Origin: an uncultured Cytophagales bacterium
Lineage (GTDB): Bacteria > Bacteroidota > Bacteroidia > Cytophagales > Cyclobacteriaceae
Reading direction: 5' to 3'
NCBI GenBank assembly: GCA_913057175.1
Contig: CAJXNP010000006.1
Coordinates: forward strand, 248,001-312,000
DNA: 64,000 nucleotides
This document shows, one piece after another, positions 35,166 to 43,982 of this stretch. The position numbers and the translations under genes are program-made. Within the stretch, counting starts at the first letter, position 1; every line of letters begins with the position of its first letter. The notes beneath the pieces were generated by a model that was given only the letters and a program-made list of their open reading frames with translations, was not told the origin of the DNA and made no database searches.

Positions 35166-37892
35166 CTAATTATTTATCAAAAAATTTCTCAGCACATAGT
35201 GCAGAATGCCGCCGTTTTTGAAATATTCCACTTCGATCTTTGAATCCAATCGACATAGCGCTTTGAAGGCGGTTTTATTACCTTCTTCATTAATCGCAAC
35301 TACATCAAGCATTTTCGCAGGTTCCAGGCTATCGTCGATTCCCGAAATGTGGAATGTCTCACGTCCGTTCAGTCCATGTTTATCAAAGCTTTCTCCATTT
35401 ATAAACTGTAGGGGTAAAACTCCCATCCCCACCAGGTTGCTTCGGTGGATCCGCTCATAGCTTTCAGCGATGACGGCCTTCACGCCCAGGAGGATCGTTC
35501 CCTTGGCAGCCCAGTCTCGCGATGAACCGCTACCATATTCTTTTCCCGCCAGTACTATCAGGTCGGTTCCGTCATTCTGGTATTTCATGGATGCATCGAA
35601 TACAGACATTTCCTGATTGTCAGGAAAATAAGTGGTAAAACCACCTTCTTTTGTGGCGATCTGATTCTTGATCCGCACGTTGGCAAAGGTGCCGCGCATC
35701 ATTACTTCGTGGTTGCCCCTTCTTGAGCCATAGGAATTAAATGATTTGGAGTCTACTCCATGATCCAGAAGGTACCTGCCGGCCGGAGTATCGGATGCAA
35801 AAGCACCTGCCGGCGAAATGTGATCGGTCGTGATGCTATCGCCTAATTTCAATAAAACCCTGGCATTTTTTATATCTTTTAGAGGTTCCGGTTGTTCTGA
35901 AATCTGTTGGAAGAAGGGCGCTTCCTTGATATAGGTTGAATCGTCACTCCACCTATAATCGGTGCTGGATGGAGCGGATAATTTCTGCCATTGTTCTTCC
36001 CCGTCAAAAATGACCTTATAGGTTTCTTCAAAATCCGATTGTGACATACTTGAAGCAATTAGGTCATTGATCTCTTTTTGCGTGGGCCAGATATCTTTCA
36101 TGAATACAGGTGTATCGTTTTGATCATACCCAACTGGCTCGGTTGTCAGGTCAATGTTTACCCTGCCTGCTAGCGCGTAAACGACAACAAGCATCGGAGA
36201 AGCAAGAAAGTTCATTCGAACCTGTGGATGTACCCGCGCTTCAAAGTTTCGGTTTCCTGAGAGAACCGATGAGACGTTTAGCTCATGTTCGCTTACAGCT
36301 TCAGCAATCGGATCGGGTAGGGGGCCACTGTTTCCTATACAGCTGGTGCATCCATATCCTACGGTATTAAAATGCAGCGCGTCCAGATCTTCATTCAAAC
36401 CTGATTTTTCCAGGTACCTGGTGACAACTTTTGAACCTGGCGCCAGGCTGGTTTTTACCCATGGCTTTACGTTCAGGCCTTTTTCACGTGCTTTCCTTGC
36501 CACAAGTCCGGCACCGACCATTACACTTGGGTTGGAAGTATTGGTACAACTGGTAATAGCTGCAATGACTACGGAACCGTCCAGTAATTCGAAAGTCTTG
36601 TTGTTGTATTCCACTTTGGCGGATCTCAGGCTTAGTTTTACGTCTGGCGCTTGTACGAATTCCGTCAACGAGCCTCCTTCGCTCAACCAGTTCGATTCAG
36701 CATTGCTGCCGGCAGCTTCTTTTTTGTGCTCATATTCTTTTTCAATCAAGTCATAAAAGGTGTCTTTCAGGTCTTTTACCAGGATTTTATCCTGCGGACG
36801 TTTAGGTCCGGAAACTGTTGGTTCCAGTGAGCTGAGATCAAGTGTTAGTACGTCTGTGTAATTGGTTTCTTCTTTTCCGGTTCGCCACAAATAGTTTTCT
36901 TTCGTGTATTTTTCGACCCGTTCAATGATCTCTTCCGGGCGGTTGGTCCTTCGCATATAGCCCAATGTCTGATCATCGATCGGGAAATAGGTTACCGTAC
37001 AACCAAATTCCGGAGACATATTGGAAATGGTGGCCCTGTCTGGCACAGTAAGGTGGTCCAGTCCCTCACCAAATACTTCAACGAATTTTCCTACCACCCC
37101 ATAATTTCTCAACAATTCTGTAATGGCAAGCACCATATCCGTAGCTGTAATACCTTCTTCCAGCTTGCCTTCCAGTTTTAACCCGATGACCTGAGGACAT
37201 GTAAAGTAGATCGGCTGACCCAGCATGGTGGCTTCTGCTTCAATTCCGCCGACTCCCCATCCCAAAACTCCTATGCCATTGACCATCGGTGTATGTGAGT
37301 CTGTTCCCACCAGCGTGTCGGGAAACAACCAGCCGTCTCGTTCTACCACTCCCTGCGCGAGGTATTCCAGGTTAACCTGGTGACAAATACCCATTCCGGG
37401 AGGGACAACACTGAAATTTTTGAAATTCTTCTGTCCCCATTTCAGCAGTGCATACCGCTCATGGTTTCGTTCGTATTCTTTTGCCACATTTTTTTCATAA
37501 GCCTCCTGGCTACCGAAAAAATCGACCTGGACGGAATGATCGACTACAAGGTCAACAGGTATGGAGGGGTTGATCTTGCTTCCATCTTTTCCTTTTCTGA
37601 TTACTTCGGAGCGGATAGAGGCCACATCCACAATGGCGGGGACACCTGTGAAATCCTGCATCAAAACCCTTGCTGGTTTGTAGGGAATGTCGTTATCTGT
37701 TCCCTTTGGGTTCCAATTCTCAAGGATCTGAAGGTGATCATTTGTAATGGCCAGTCCGTCGATGTTGCGTATCACATTCTCGAGAAGAATCCTGATGGAA
37801 AATGGCAGTTTGTCAATTTTTGGGATAGAACTTAGGTCTGCTATTTTGAATGAGGAATTATTAAATGAGAAAGTTTTTGTATTCGTAGGCAT
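35166..37892 (-). CDS. acnA: Aconitate hydratase A
   Basis: A protein of 908 residues, standard for the AcnA/IRP1 branch. The N-terminus (FNNSSFKIADLSSIPKIDKL; LPFSIRILLENVIRN) and the three [4Fe-4S] cysteines are seen: ITSCTNTSNPSVMVGAG and YGCTSCIGNSGPLPDPI. The swivel domain has LLKLGDSITTDHISPAGAFA and AGKEYGSGSSRDWAAKG, with the substrate arginine context SYERIHRSNLVGMGVLPLQF. It isomerises citrate to isocitrate in the TCA cycle. Monocistronic as far as seen. It is a housekeeping gene beside the stress island; some AcnA proteins also act as RNA-binding regulators when the cluster is lost. Confidence 0.99.
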   Translation of the reverse strand: MPTNTKTFSFNNSSFKIADLSSIPKIDKLPFSIRILLENVIRNIDGLAITNDHLQILENWNPKGTDNDIPYKPARVLMQDFTGVPAIVDVASIRSEVIRKGKDGSKINPSIPVDLVVDHSVQVDFFGSQEAYEKNVAKEYERNHERYALLKWGQKNFKNFSVVPPGMGICHQVNLEYLAQGVVERDGWLFPDTLVGTDSHTPMVNGIGVLGWGVGGIEAEATMLGQPIYFTCPQVIGLKLEGKLEEGITATDMVLAITELLRNYGVVGKFVEVFGEGLDHLTVPDRATISNMSPEFGCTVTYFPIDDQTLGYMRRTNRPEEIIERVEKYTKENYLWRTGKEETNYTDVLTLDLSSLEPTVSGPKRPQDKILVKDLKDTFYDLIEKEYEHKKEAAGSNAESNWLSEGGSLTEFVQAPDVKLSLRSAKVEYNNKTFELLDGSVVIAAITSCTNTSNPSVMVGAGLVARKAREKGLNVKPWVKTSLAPGSKVVTRYLEKSGLNEDLDALHFNTVGYGCTSCIGNSGPLPDPIAEAVSEHELNVSSVLSGNRNFEARVHPQVRMNFLASPMLVVVYALAGRVNIDLTTEPVGYDQNDTPVFMKDIWPTQKEINDLIASSMSQSDFEETYKVIFDGEEQWQKLSAPSSTDYRWSDDSTYIKEAPFFQQISEQPEPLKDIKNARVLLKLGDSITTDHISPAGAFASDTPAGRYLLDHGVDSKSFNSYGSRRGNHEVMMRGTFANVRIKNQIATKEGGFTTYFPDNQEMSVFDASMKYQNDGTDLIVLAGKEYGSGSSRDWAAKGTILLGVKAVIAESYERIHRSNLVGMGVLPLQFINGESFDKHGLNGRETFHISGIDDSLEPAKMLDVVAINEEGNKTAFKALCRLDSKIEVEYFKNGGILHYVLRNFLINN

Positions 37893-38004
37893 AGCTGGTA
37901 ATTAGTTTTGGAGATATTATAATTTACTGATAATTATCTGTAAATGTTCCCTGTTACGTCATAAACTACTGTCTTAAACTTAAGTCAATGTACTAATCAA
38001 GTCG

Positions 38005-38196
38005 TTAAAAAATCAGATGAAAACAGTTATTTGATTGTTGCCCACCCTTTCATCCTTCCGCAATGCTATTAAGTTAAGGGGTTTTTTAACACCTCTCCCT
38101 AACCCTCTCCGAGAGAGGGACATAGTATTGTCTTAACTTAATATCATTGCATCCGTCAGTTGAAGGAAATTGAGGTGTTTTCATCTGGTTTTTCAA
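38005..38196. repeat. Palindromic element, copy B, carrying a nested element
   Basis: Outer arms aaaaatcagatgaaaac and gttttcatctggttttt (one G-T wobble position) lie at 38007 and 38177. Between them the inner element at 38060-38150 is inserted. It sits in the 343-bp gap between acnA and the HepT-like gene. Confidence 0.8.
38060..38150. repeat. Nested palindromic element
   Basis: Arms gcaatgctattaagttaag (38060-38078) and cttaacttaatatcattgc (38132-38150) match 18 of 19 in inverted order. The interior has the ccctctccgagagaggg palindrome. It interrupts element copy B. Confidence 0.8.
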
Positions 38197-38235
38197 TAAA
38201 CTTATCCTTTTAATTAACACATCTGGTTGAACTTT

Positions 38236-38592
38236 TTAATACTTTTTCGCAGTTGTCATTAATTCTTTTTCAATTTCCCTGAACTCTGTTTGGATGATAT
38301 TCCAAACGGAATTAAGATCTATCTCAGCTTCCTGGTTAAATCGTGCATTGCTAAATCGGCTCAGGTTGTCCAGAATGTCTTTGTTTTTGTCTTCATCTTC
38401 ATACTCATTCAAACTTGCGGAAATTTCATTCGCCGACTGACCTATTTCCTGCAATTGCGAAAAGACGCGCTCTTTCAATTGTTCGTTCTTTGTGAATTCA
38501 TTATAAGGCACATCATCTGTTTCCGCAATGATATTGTGGATGAGGTCTGCAATATTTGTTAATTTAAATTTCAATTCTTCTGCAGCAATCAT
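38236..38592 (-). CDS. HepT/DUF86-like helical protein, possibly catalytically dead
   Basis: About 118 residues from the ATG at 38592 (one 57 bp upstream adds an unlikely leader). All helical. The order LQEIGQSANEISASLNEYED, LSRFSNARFNQEAEIDL and NSVWNIIQTEFREIEKEL parallels HepT-type proteins (compare IEIIGEAARRLSEEL, RN--VH-Y--ID and VWEIV-NDLPEL). The HepT catalytic motif RX4HXY would fall on RFSNARFN, where the histidine is Arg and the tyrosine is Asn. No MNT partner gene is adjacent. An unrelated helical bundle is the alternative. Confidence 0.45.
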   Translation of the reverse strand: MIAAEELKFKLTNIADLIHNIIAETDDVPYNEFTKNEQLKERVFSQLQEIGQSANEISASLNEYEDEDKNKDILDNLSRFSNARFNQEAEIDLNSVWNIIQTEFREIEKELMTTAKKY

Positions 38593-38725
38593 AATCTTTT
38601 GTTTTATGGTTTTGTGTAATAAGAAAAAAGGAAGACCAGCACCACGCATGGCGCCGGAATTCCAAATCGTGTATGGAGCTTATAATTAATTTCCATTAGC
38701 TGAAAGACCCATCGTTAATGATGGA

Positions 38726-40312
38726 TCACATATTAAGTCTGGTAATTTCAAGGTTGTTGTTGACTACGATGGCTCCTCCATCAAACGCATTAATTTCTGC
38801 TTGCTGGTATTCTTTCCAGCTATCTACCGTCCCGCTTAAGGTTGCGATCCCGTTGTCAACGGAGACGTTCACATCTTCCGAATCAATGAAAGGAGACCAC
38901 CAGATTTGCTTGGAGATATTTTCTTCAATTTCAGCATCGCTTTCCGCCAGGTTATCTGTTGCCGGGGCACGGTTATACTCATACGGGTAATAGTGGAAGT
39001 AATGATAATCATAGACATATGGAATGGTGCTAACTGCCACGTTTATGTCGTTTTCTATTTTTTGGACACCAAAAACTTTTGAAGCTACATCCTCAGCCGT
39101 ATATTTTTCGAAATTGGAGTTGACCGTACCCGAGAGAATAGCTGTGCCATCCTGATAGTCAACATCTATCTGAAATTCCTCTACATAAGCGTTATAGGAT
39201 AAGGCTTCTTCAATGTTTGACTTAATTCTTTCTTCAGGTGGAAATTCGGTACTGTTAACTTTCATTTCGTTGTTAACTTTCCAGACGCCGATCACATTTT
39301 CAGCATTCATGGAGGCGACATTTTTGGATTTCAGGTTATCGACAATACCTGAAAGTATAACTTCACCATTATTTACCTCAACTTCAATACCATACGCGTT
39401 GAGGCGGGCATCGTAAAGAAATGCATCTTTGACGGCCTCCCGGATTTGTTCATCTGATCGCTCAACATATTTATCATCCCTAAGGTCTTCATCGCGAGCC
39501 CAGCGTTCTACTTCAAGTCCATCGATGTTAACAGCCTCAACGCCCGCTACCCATGCATTTACTTCGGCCTGGCTTTTCTCTGAGGCGCTTCCGACAATAC
39601 CGTTAAGCGTTACCTCACTATTTTCAACTACCACATCTATCAGGGCATCGTCCACGCGAATGTCCCAGTTTAATGCGCTGACCACATCGTCCCGGATCTC
39701 TTCGTCTGATCGGGTTTTTGCGTAGTCAAAATAAATATTGTTATCAATGGAAACCACACCATTCACCCCCTGAGCAATATCTGTCGCGAGCCTTTTTTCA
39801 TGCCATGAATCAACTTTCCCTGTTAAGGTGACATGTCCATCTGTCGCCTCTACCTCGACTTCGTAGGACTCGGTCGTCGGATCCATCACTAACGAGCGTG
39901 TAACATTTCTTTTTAGTGTTTCATCATCAAGATCAAGGGTTTTAACGGTAAGATCGTTAATGACTCCCCTTACTCCTTTGAATGATTTTGAAATCTCGAT
40001 AGCTCGCTCTCTGGCTAAGATGCTTTTTACGGTACCTTCAAGGGTAATGATACCATCCTGTGATGCAACTTTCAGTGATTCCGCAGCGATACCATCCTGA
40101 ATCATCAGCTCCGTTTCAATGGTATTGGCTATTTCACTATCCGTCGGTAGGTTTCGGTCTTCGGTAAATTCCACCGGCACGGCATCACGTCCGGTTTGGG
40201 CATCAGTGGTTACGGATTGCTTTTTGTTGCAACTGAAGCATAGAACCGCTATCAGCCCAATAACAGGCAATGTGTTTTTTAAGTGTTTTATTTTTATACT
40301 ATTTGTGTTCAT
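38726..40312 (-). CDS. Lipoprotein with six BON domains
   Basis: The start at 40312 is chosen because it follows an excellent ribosome-binding site (gggaggaatt) and gives the lipoprotein signal NTLPVIGLIAVLCFSC with Cys28; 528 residues. Six BON domains of about 65-75 residues follow, each opening with a D/E-I--(N/A/D) helix and ending with a GT(V/G)-S turn and 'V..V.N.(I/L)': DSEIANTIETELMIQDGI, DDETLKRNVTRSLVMDP, SDEEIRDDVVSALNWDI, SDEQIREAVKDAFLYDA, PEERIKSNIEEALSYNA and SDAEIEENISKQIWWSP. BON domains bind membranes or ligands in stress-linked OsmY-like proteins. OsmY has two; six is long. It shares the stress island. Confidence 0.92.
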   Translation of the reverse strand: MNTNSIKIKHLKNTLPVIGLIAVLCFSCNKKQSVTTDAQTGRDAVPVEFTEDRNLPTDSEIANTIETELMIQDGIAAESLKVASQDGIITLEGTVKSILARERAIEISKSFKGVRGVINDLTVKTLDLDDETLKRNVTRSLVMDPTTESYEVEVEATDGHVTLTGKVDSWHEKRLATDIAQGVNGVVSIDNNIYFDYAKTRSDEEIRDDVVSALNWDIRVDDALIDVVVENSEVTLNGIVGSASEKSQAEVNAWVAGVEAVNIDGLEVERWARDEDLRDDKYVERSDEQIREAVKDAFLYDARLNAYGIEVEVNNGEVILSGIVDNLKSKNVASMNAENVIGVWKVNNEMKVNSTEFPPEERIKSNIEEALSYNAYVEEFQIDVDYQDGTAILSGTVNSNFEKYTAEDVASKVFGVQKIENDINVAVSTIPYVYDYHYFHYYPYEYNRAPATDNLAESDAEIEENISKQIWWSPFIDSEDVNVSVDNGIATLSGTVDSWKEYQQAEINAFDGGAIVVNNNLEITRLNM

Positions 40313-40548
40313 AATTCCTCCCTTTTTAATTCTTTTCATTAGGATCAATTCCAATTCACTTATAAAAATGAATGAATAAATTCCCCTTAATTGGGTAAAA
40401 AACTATGCCATAGCCATTTCTAAACTAAAAAAGGTGGTTGTGTGAAGTAAAATAGTATCTAGTTCTACATTACGTGTAGAAGAGTTTCAACATTTTGTGG
40501 GAGATTATTGGCTTTATTAGAATGAGGATATGATTGGCCGGTTGTTTT

Positions 40549-40701
40549 CTATGCTGTATCGTGTTCGTACTTCTCTTTGATTTTCTTTTCTTTGGTCTTA
40601 TTCAATCCCAGGAATACCACGAAAATATTGACAAAGATCTCCATGAATCTTTTCAGACCCAGGCTAAGCTTATTTTCCTTTTTGCTTTTTGATTCTTTCA
40701 T
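40549..40701 (-). CDS. Small basic protein with one hydrophobic stretch
   Basis: Fifty residues from an ATG at 40701: it opens MKESKSKKENKLSLGLKRFM, then the hydrophobic EIFVNIFVVFLGL, then a charged tail ending KEKYEHDTA. It begins 23 bp beyond the ArsC-like stop on the same strand, so the two may be co-transcribed. The charge arrangement (positive, hydrophobic, mixed) suggests a membrane-associated small protein. Only sequence composition and spacing support it. Confidence 0.45.
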   Translation of the reverse strand: MKESKSKKENKLSLGLKRFMEIFVNIFVVFLGLNKTKEKKIKEKYEHDTA

Positions 40702-40723
40702 TATTTCAATTCATTGTTTCTGG

Positions 40724-41227
40724 TTATATTTTTGTTTTATCTGTTCCGGATTCGTCTTTATTGCTCAACTCATCTTTGAAGCTATGACTCACCATATCCA
40801 TTTTGATAAATTCAAAAGATGATTCAACAAAGGAAGCACGGTCATGATAGACAGCGATTGGCGTTTTCATGATAAGCGGATTGTTTTTAATGAGCTTTAA
40901 TATATCCTCTTCATCGTAATTTAAACCGTTATACTCTTCCTTGTATAAATCTGAATTTTTATTGATCAATGAGATTGGATGCTCGCCAATCTTGTTGGCT
41001 ATTTCCTTGATCTGTGTTTCCGAAAGATTTTCCTTATAGAGGTCCTTTTCTTTCAGCTTATGATTTTTTAGACTTTTAGCATATCCCAATGCTCTTCTTT
41101 CTTGCATATCATTGGAATTGTAAATAAATAATACTTCATTATCCTTGATCATCATTGTATATGTTGTTGGTGAAACAGCAATATTAACAGCAACATCGCT
41201 TTGCATAAGTTGCCTTTGACCAGCCAT
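40724..41227 (-). CDS. ArsC-like protein lacking the catalytic cysteine
   Basis: A protein of 167 residues. A thioredoxin-like fold of the ArsC/Spx family is suggested by EVLFIYNSNDMQERRALGYA, LKEKDLYKENLSETQIKEIA, HPISLINKNSDLYKEEYNGL, DILKLIKNNPLIMKTPIAVY and the closing block DRASFVESSFEF. In working ArsC/Spx the first loop reads CxxS/CxxC; here it is NSNDMQE, and no cysteine is present in the whole protein. A binding or scaffold role is more likely than arsenate reduction. The gene is in the stress island, next to Usp genes. Confidence 0.7.
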   Translation of the reverse strand: MAGQRQLMQSDVAVNIAVSPTTYTMMIKDNEVLFIYNSNDMQERRALGYAKSLKNHKLKEKDLYKENLSETQIKEIANKIGEHPISLINKNSDLYKEEYNGLNYDEEDILKLIKNNPLIMKTPIAVYHDRASFVESSFEFIKMDMVSHSFKDELSNKDESGTDKTKI

Positions 41228-41724
41228 TCGCTCCGCCGTGCTTGCTTCTCTATATCAATTATTATTGAGCTATTTTTATTCCATTTTCTTTCATCTGACT
41301 TTTAATGAATAATAGTCAGGTTATAAATTAATGCTCTATACCCCCGATTTGGATTGCGGTGAGATGTATTTATGAACTTATTTTGTGGCTAAGCAATTAG
41401 ACATTCCTTAAGTTTTTGTCAAAATGAACAGTTGGTTGTGGCATGCAATCTTGTGAATTATATTCCACAAATCTGCACTATTGGGGCATTTGATACACAC
41501 AAAGATTAGATTTTTGGCATGTTATAATTCATCGGTTAAAATTCTTTTAATGGGTAAATCTCCTTATTGATGAATAATATTTTGTGCAAGATCTTATCAA
41601 AAACTCCATTGGCCTGGTTGATTTTATCTCAGGTGAATGGCCACATTGTTGTCAGGTTAAAACTGGCAGGGTATTGTATTTGAATATTCCCGAAATATAA
41701 AAGTTGTATTAGCTACGGACTGCT
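41228..41724. promoter_or_regulatory. Divergent promoter region, ArsC-like and Usp genes
   Basis: A 497-bp AT-rich gap with no gene. A possible Bacteroidota-type promoter for the Usp operon is TTG near 41648 with a -7-like tgtaTTTG near 41674-41681, about 45 bp before the ATG at 41725. The left half holds the promoter of the ArsC-like gene. No strong palindrome was seen. Confidence 0.35.
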
Positions 41725-42579
41725 ATGAAAACAAAAACTATTCTCGTACCTGTGGATCTATCTGATCATTCAAAAAACCTGATCAATTATGCAACTGAAT
41801 TGGCAATCAGGTTCAATTCCAGGTTGATCATTCTTCACACACATCCCCTTACCAATATTCCTCAGACCACAGCAGGATATATGGGAACGGTTGAACCTAT
41901 TTATCCGACTTTCGCAGATGTAGAGGATTATGCTGCCATCAAAGAGGATAAACTAAAGGTCCTTGACAGTTTCATCAGCGAAGTTCCAATTATTCGCTCG
42001 GTACCTTATGAAAAGCGCATTGCAATTGGACAACCTTCGGACTTGATCTGTGAAGAGGCCAGGAATAATTTGGTTGATCTGATCGTAATGGGCACGTCAG
42101 GCGCTTCAGGACTTGAAGAAATACTGGTCGGAACACGAGGCGAAAGTGTCACACGAAATGCTCCATGTCCCGTTTTGGTTTTACCGGAAAAATGCCAGTA
42201 TAAGCCTATCCGATCCATCTACCTGGCTGTCGACGAAGATAGCCTGGAGCATAATGCCCAGTTGGAGTTGCTTGTTAAAATTGCCAGGTACTTTCATTCG
42301 GAAGTTCACATGATCTATGTGACAGATAAGATTTCCCGGGAAAAGGGTCAGCTGATTATGGATAAATTAAATCATGCTGTCAATGACCTTAAGTATTCAT
42401 TTCATATTATCACACATGATGATCCGGAAAAGGGATTAAATAGCATAATAGAGGAAAATGAAGTTAGCCTGGTGGCGCTGATTTACCGGGAACACAATTT
42501 TCTGGAGCGGATTTTCAGTCCCGGCTTACGTAAAAAAATGGTTTTTCACACCGAGAAACCACTTCTGATCTTAAAATAG
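41725..42579 (+). CDS. Tandem universal stress protein (UspA family)
   Basis: A protein of 284 residues with two Usp domains. The first opens KTILVPVDLSDHSKNLINYA and contains the ATP-binding motif in VMGTSGASGLEEILVGTRGE (G-2x-G-9x-G-S/T) ending PCPVLVLPEK. The second starts RSIYLAVDEDSLEHNAQLEL and lacks the glycine motif (SLVALIYREHNFLERIFSPG). One half therefore may bind ATP while the other does not. It is the first of a plus-strand run of stress genes and is 7 bp from the GNAT gene. Confidence 0.95.
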   Translation: MKTKTILVPVDLSDHSKNLINYATELAIRFNSRLIILHTHPLTNIPQTTAGYMGTVEPIYPTFADVEDYAAIKEDKLKVLDSFISEVPIIRSVPYEKRIAIGQPSDLICEEARNNLVDLIVMGTSGASGLEEILVGTRGESVTRNAPCPVLVLPEKCQYKPIRSIYLAVDEDSLEHNAQLELLVKIARYFHSEVHMIYVTDKISREKGQLIMDKLNHAVNDLKYSFHIITHDDPEKGLNSIIEENEVSLVALIYREHNFLERIFSPGLRKKMVFHTEKPLLILK

Positions 42580-42586
42580 AACTGAT

Positions 42587-42877
42587 ATGAAATACCTGAA
42601 ATCAACGATCATGCACGATTTGCAGCATCAAATGTTCAGCAAAAGAGTGAAAGGTGGTATGGCTTACGTAAAGTACAATAAGCCTGAAGAAGATCTGATA
42701 GAGATCAGACATACCTTTGTCCCGAAAGAAGCCAGGCATAAAGGCGTGGCGTCTAACCTGGTGAATTATACGCTTGATTTTGCTCAGTCGGAAGGAATTG
42801 AGGTAATCCCAACCTGCCCGTTTGTAAAGGACTATATTGATCATCACGATGAGTATAAAAAGCTTGTTCATGATTGA
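42587..42877 (+). CDS. Small GNAT N-acetyltransferase (YjdJ/GTN type)
   Basis: A protein of 96 residues. The compact COG2388 acetyltransferase form is recognisable: RVKGGMAYVKYNKPEEDLIE, EIRHTFVPKEARHKGVASNL (the acetyl-CoA pyrophosphate loop is RHKGVAS), NYTLDFAQSEGIEVIPTCPF and VKDYIDHHDEYK. It shares an operon with the Usp gene. The substrate is unknown. Confidence 0.93.
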   Translation: MKYLKSTIMHDLQHQMFSKRVKGGMAYVKYNKPEEDLIEIRHTFVPKEARHKGVASNLVNYTLDFAQSEGIEVIPTCPFVKDYIDHHDEYKKLVHD

Positions 42878-43083
42878 TAAATAATTATTAAAAGTTCAAA
42901 AAATGATTTTTCTTCTAACTTGTTCAGGTCGGGCACTACCCACTTAGAAATTTGGAAACAATCTATCATAGGCATGGTTTTTCCTTTTTTCTAAATGAGA
43001 AAAAGGAGGTGGTTTACGATTCAAAATGACAAAATCACTTTCCCGAAATACTTATTATTCTTTAACCCGAAAATCTATACATT
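42878..43083. other. Intergenic with a weak hairpin
   Basis: A hairpin ccttttttct/agaaaaagg at 42983-43006 lacks a following T-run, so it is a poor terminator. An aaggagg stretch lies at 43003-43009, too far from the next ATG to serve as its ribosome-binding site. Confidence 0.35.
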
Positions 43084-43926
43084 ATGAAAATTATCACATC
43101 AAGTAAAGATTTAACTAAAAAGACATTTAAGGGGTGCACCATTCCTACCATTGGAATGGGAACTTTTGAAATGACAGGTATGGAATGCCGAACAGCTGTT
43201 CGTGATGCCCTAGAAATGGGCTACCGTCACATAGATACGGCTCAGGCATATGACAATGAAGGGGAAGTTGGCACAGCGATAAAAGAAGCAGGAATAGATC
43301 GGAGTGAAATATTTCTTACGGATAAGATCCACTTTGGAAACCTCCGTCCGGAGGATTTGAAGGAAAGCTTTAGAAATAGCCTGGTCAAGTTACAAACCGA
43401 TTATATTGACCTGTTATTGATCCATTGGCCGTCGCCAAATAATGTTCCGCTTAAGGAAACGATCGATGCCATGTATCAAATTAAATTATCCGGAGGAATC
43501 CGGCACGTCGGGGTGAGTAACTTTACGCCAGAACTATTAAAAGAAGCGTTGACGTATGAAAATATTGTAGCCAACCAGGTAGAATACCATCCTTATCTGG
43601 CTCAAACGGAATTGCTGGAAATGTGCAGTAATTTTGATACGTTTTTGATCGCCTATTCCCCATTGGCCAGAGGTGAAATGCCTGAAAATGAACTTATTGC
43701 TAAAATTGGAAAAAAATATGGAAAAGCCCCTGCACAGGTGGTTTTAAGGTGGTTGATCGAACAACATTGTGTGGTTGCCATCCCGAAAGCTTCTTCTAAA
43801 GAGCACAGAAAAGATAATCTGAATGTATTTGATTTTGAGTTGACCGAAGATGAAATGCTTCAGATCTCTAATTTGGAAAAAGGGATGAGAACCATTGATC
43901 CAGACTATGCTCCAAATTGGAATTAA
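43084..43926 (+). CDS. Aldo/keto reductase
   Basis: A protein of 280 residues with the AKR (beta/alpha)8 fold. The catalytic tetrad is in place: Asp in GYRHIDTAQAYDNEGEVG, Tyr in the same block, Lys in FLTDKIHFGN and His in DLLLIHWPSP. NADPH-binding residues appear in VVAIPKASSKEHRKDNL. AKRs of this 2,5-diketogluconate reductase type reduce aldehydes and ketones, including methylglyoxal. It belongs to the plus-strand stress run, 57 bp before the baeRF gene. Confidence 0.97.
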   Translation: MKIITSSKDLTKKTFKGCTIPTIGMGTFEMTGMECRTAVRDALEMGYRHIDTAQAYDNEGEVGTAIKEAGIDRSEIFLTDKIHFGNLRPEDLKESFRNSLVKLQTDYIDLLLIHWPSPNNVPLKETIDAMYQIKLSGGIRHVGVSNFTPELLKEALTYENIVANQVEYHPYLAQTELLEMCSNFDTFLIAYSPLARGEMPENELIAKIGKKYGKAPAQVVLRWLIEQHCVVAIPKASSKEHRKDNLNVFDFELTEDEMLQISNLEKGMRTIDPDYAPNWN

Positions 43927-43982
43927 TTGGTCAGCATCAGTTTTTGGTTTGAAATTTTGAATAGTTAACGAGAGGAAAAAAT

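Noticed and set aside
35003-35221. Plus-strand reading frame through the extragenic repeat before acnA
   Set aside because: Overlaps a hairpin-rich repeat and the end of acnA; low complexity, no signal or domain.
40355-40548. Additional gene between the BON lipoprotein and the small protein
   Set aside because: No open frame with start, RBS and protein-like composition was found; treated as the BON promoter region.
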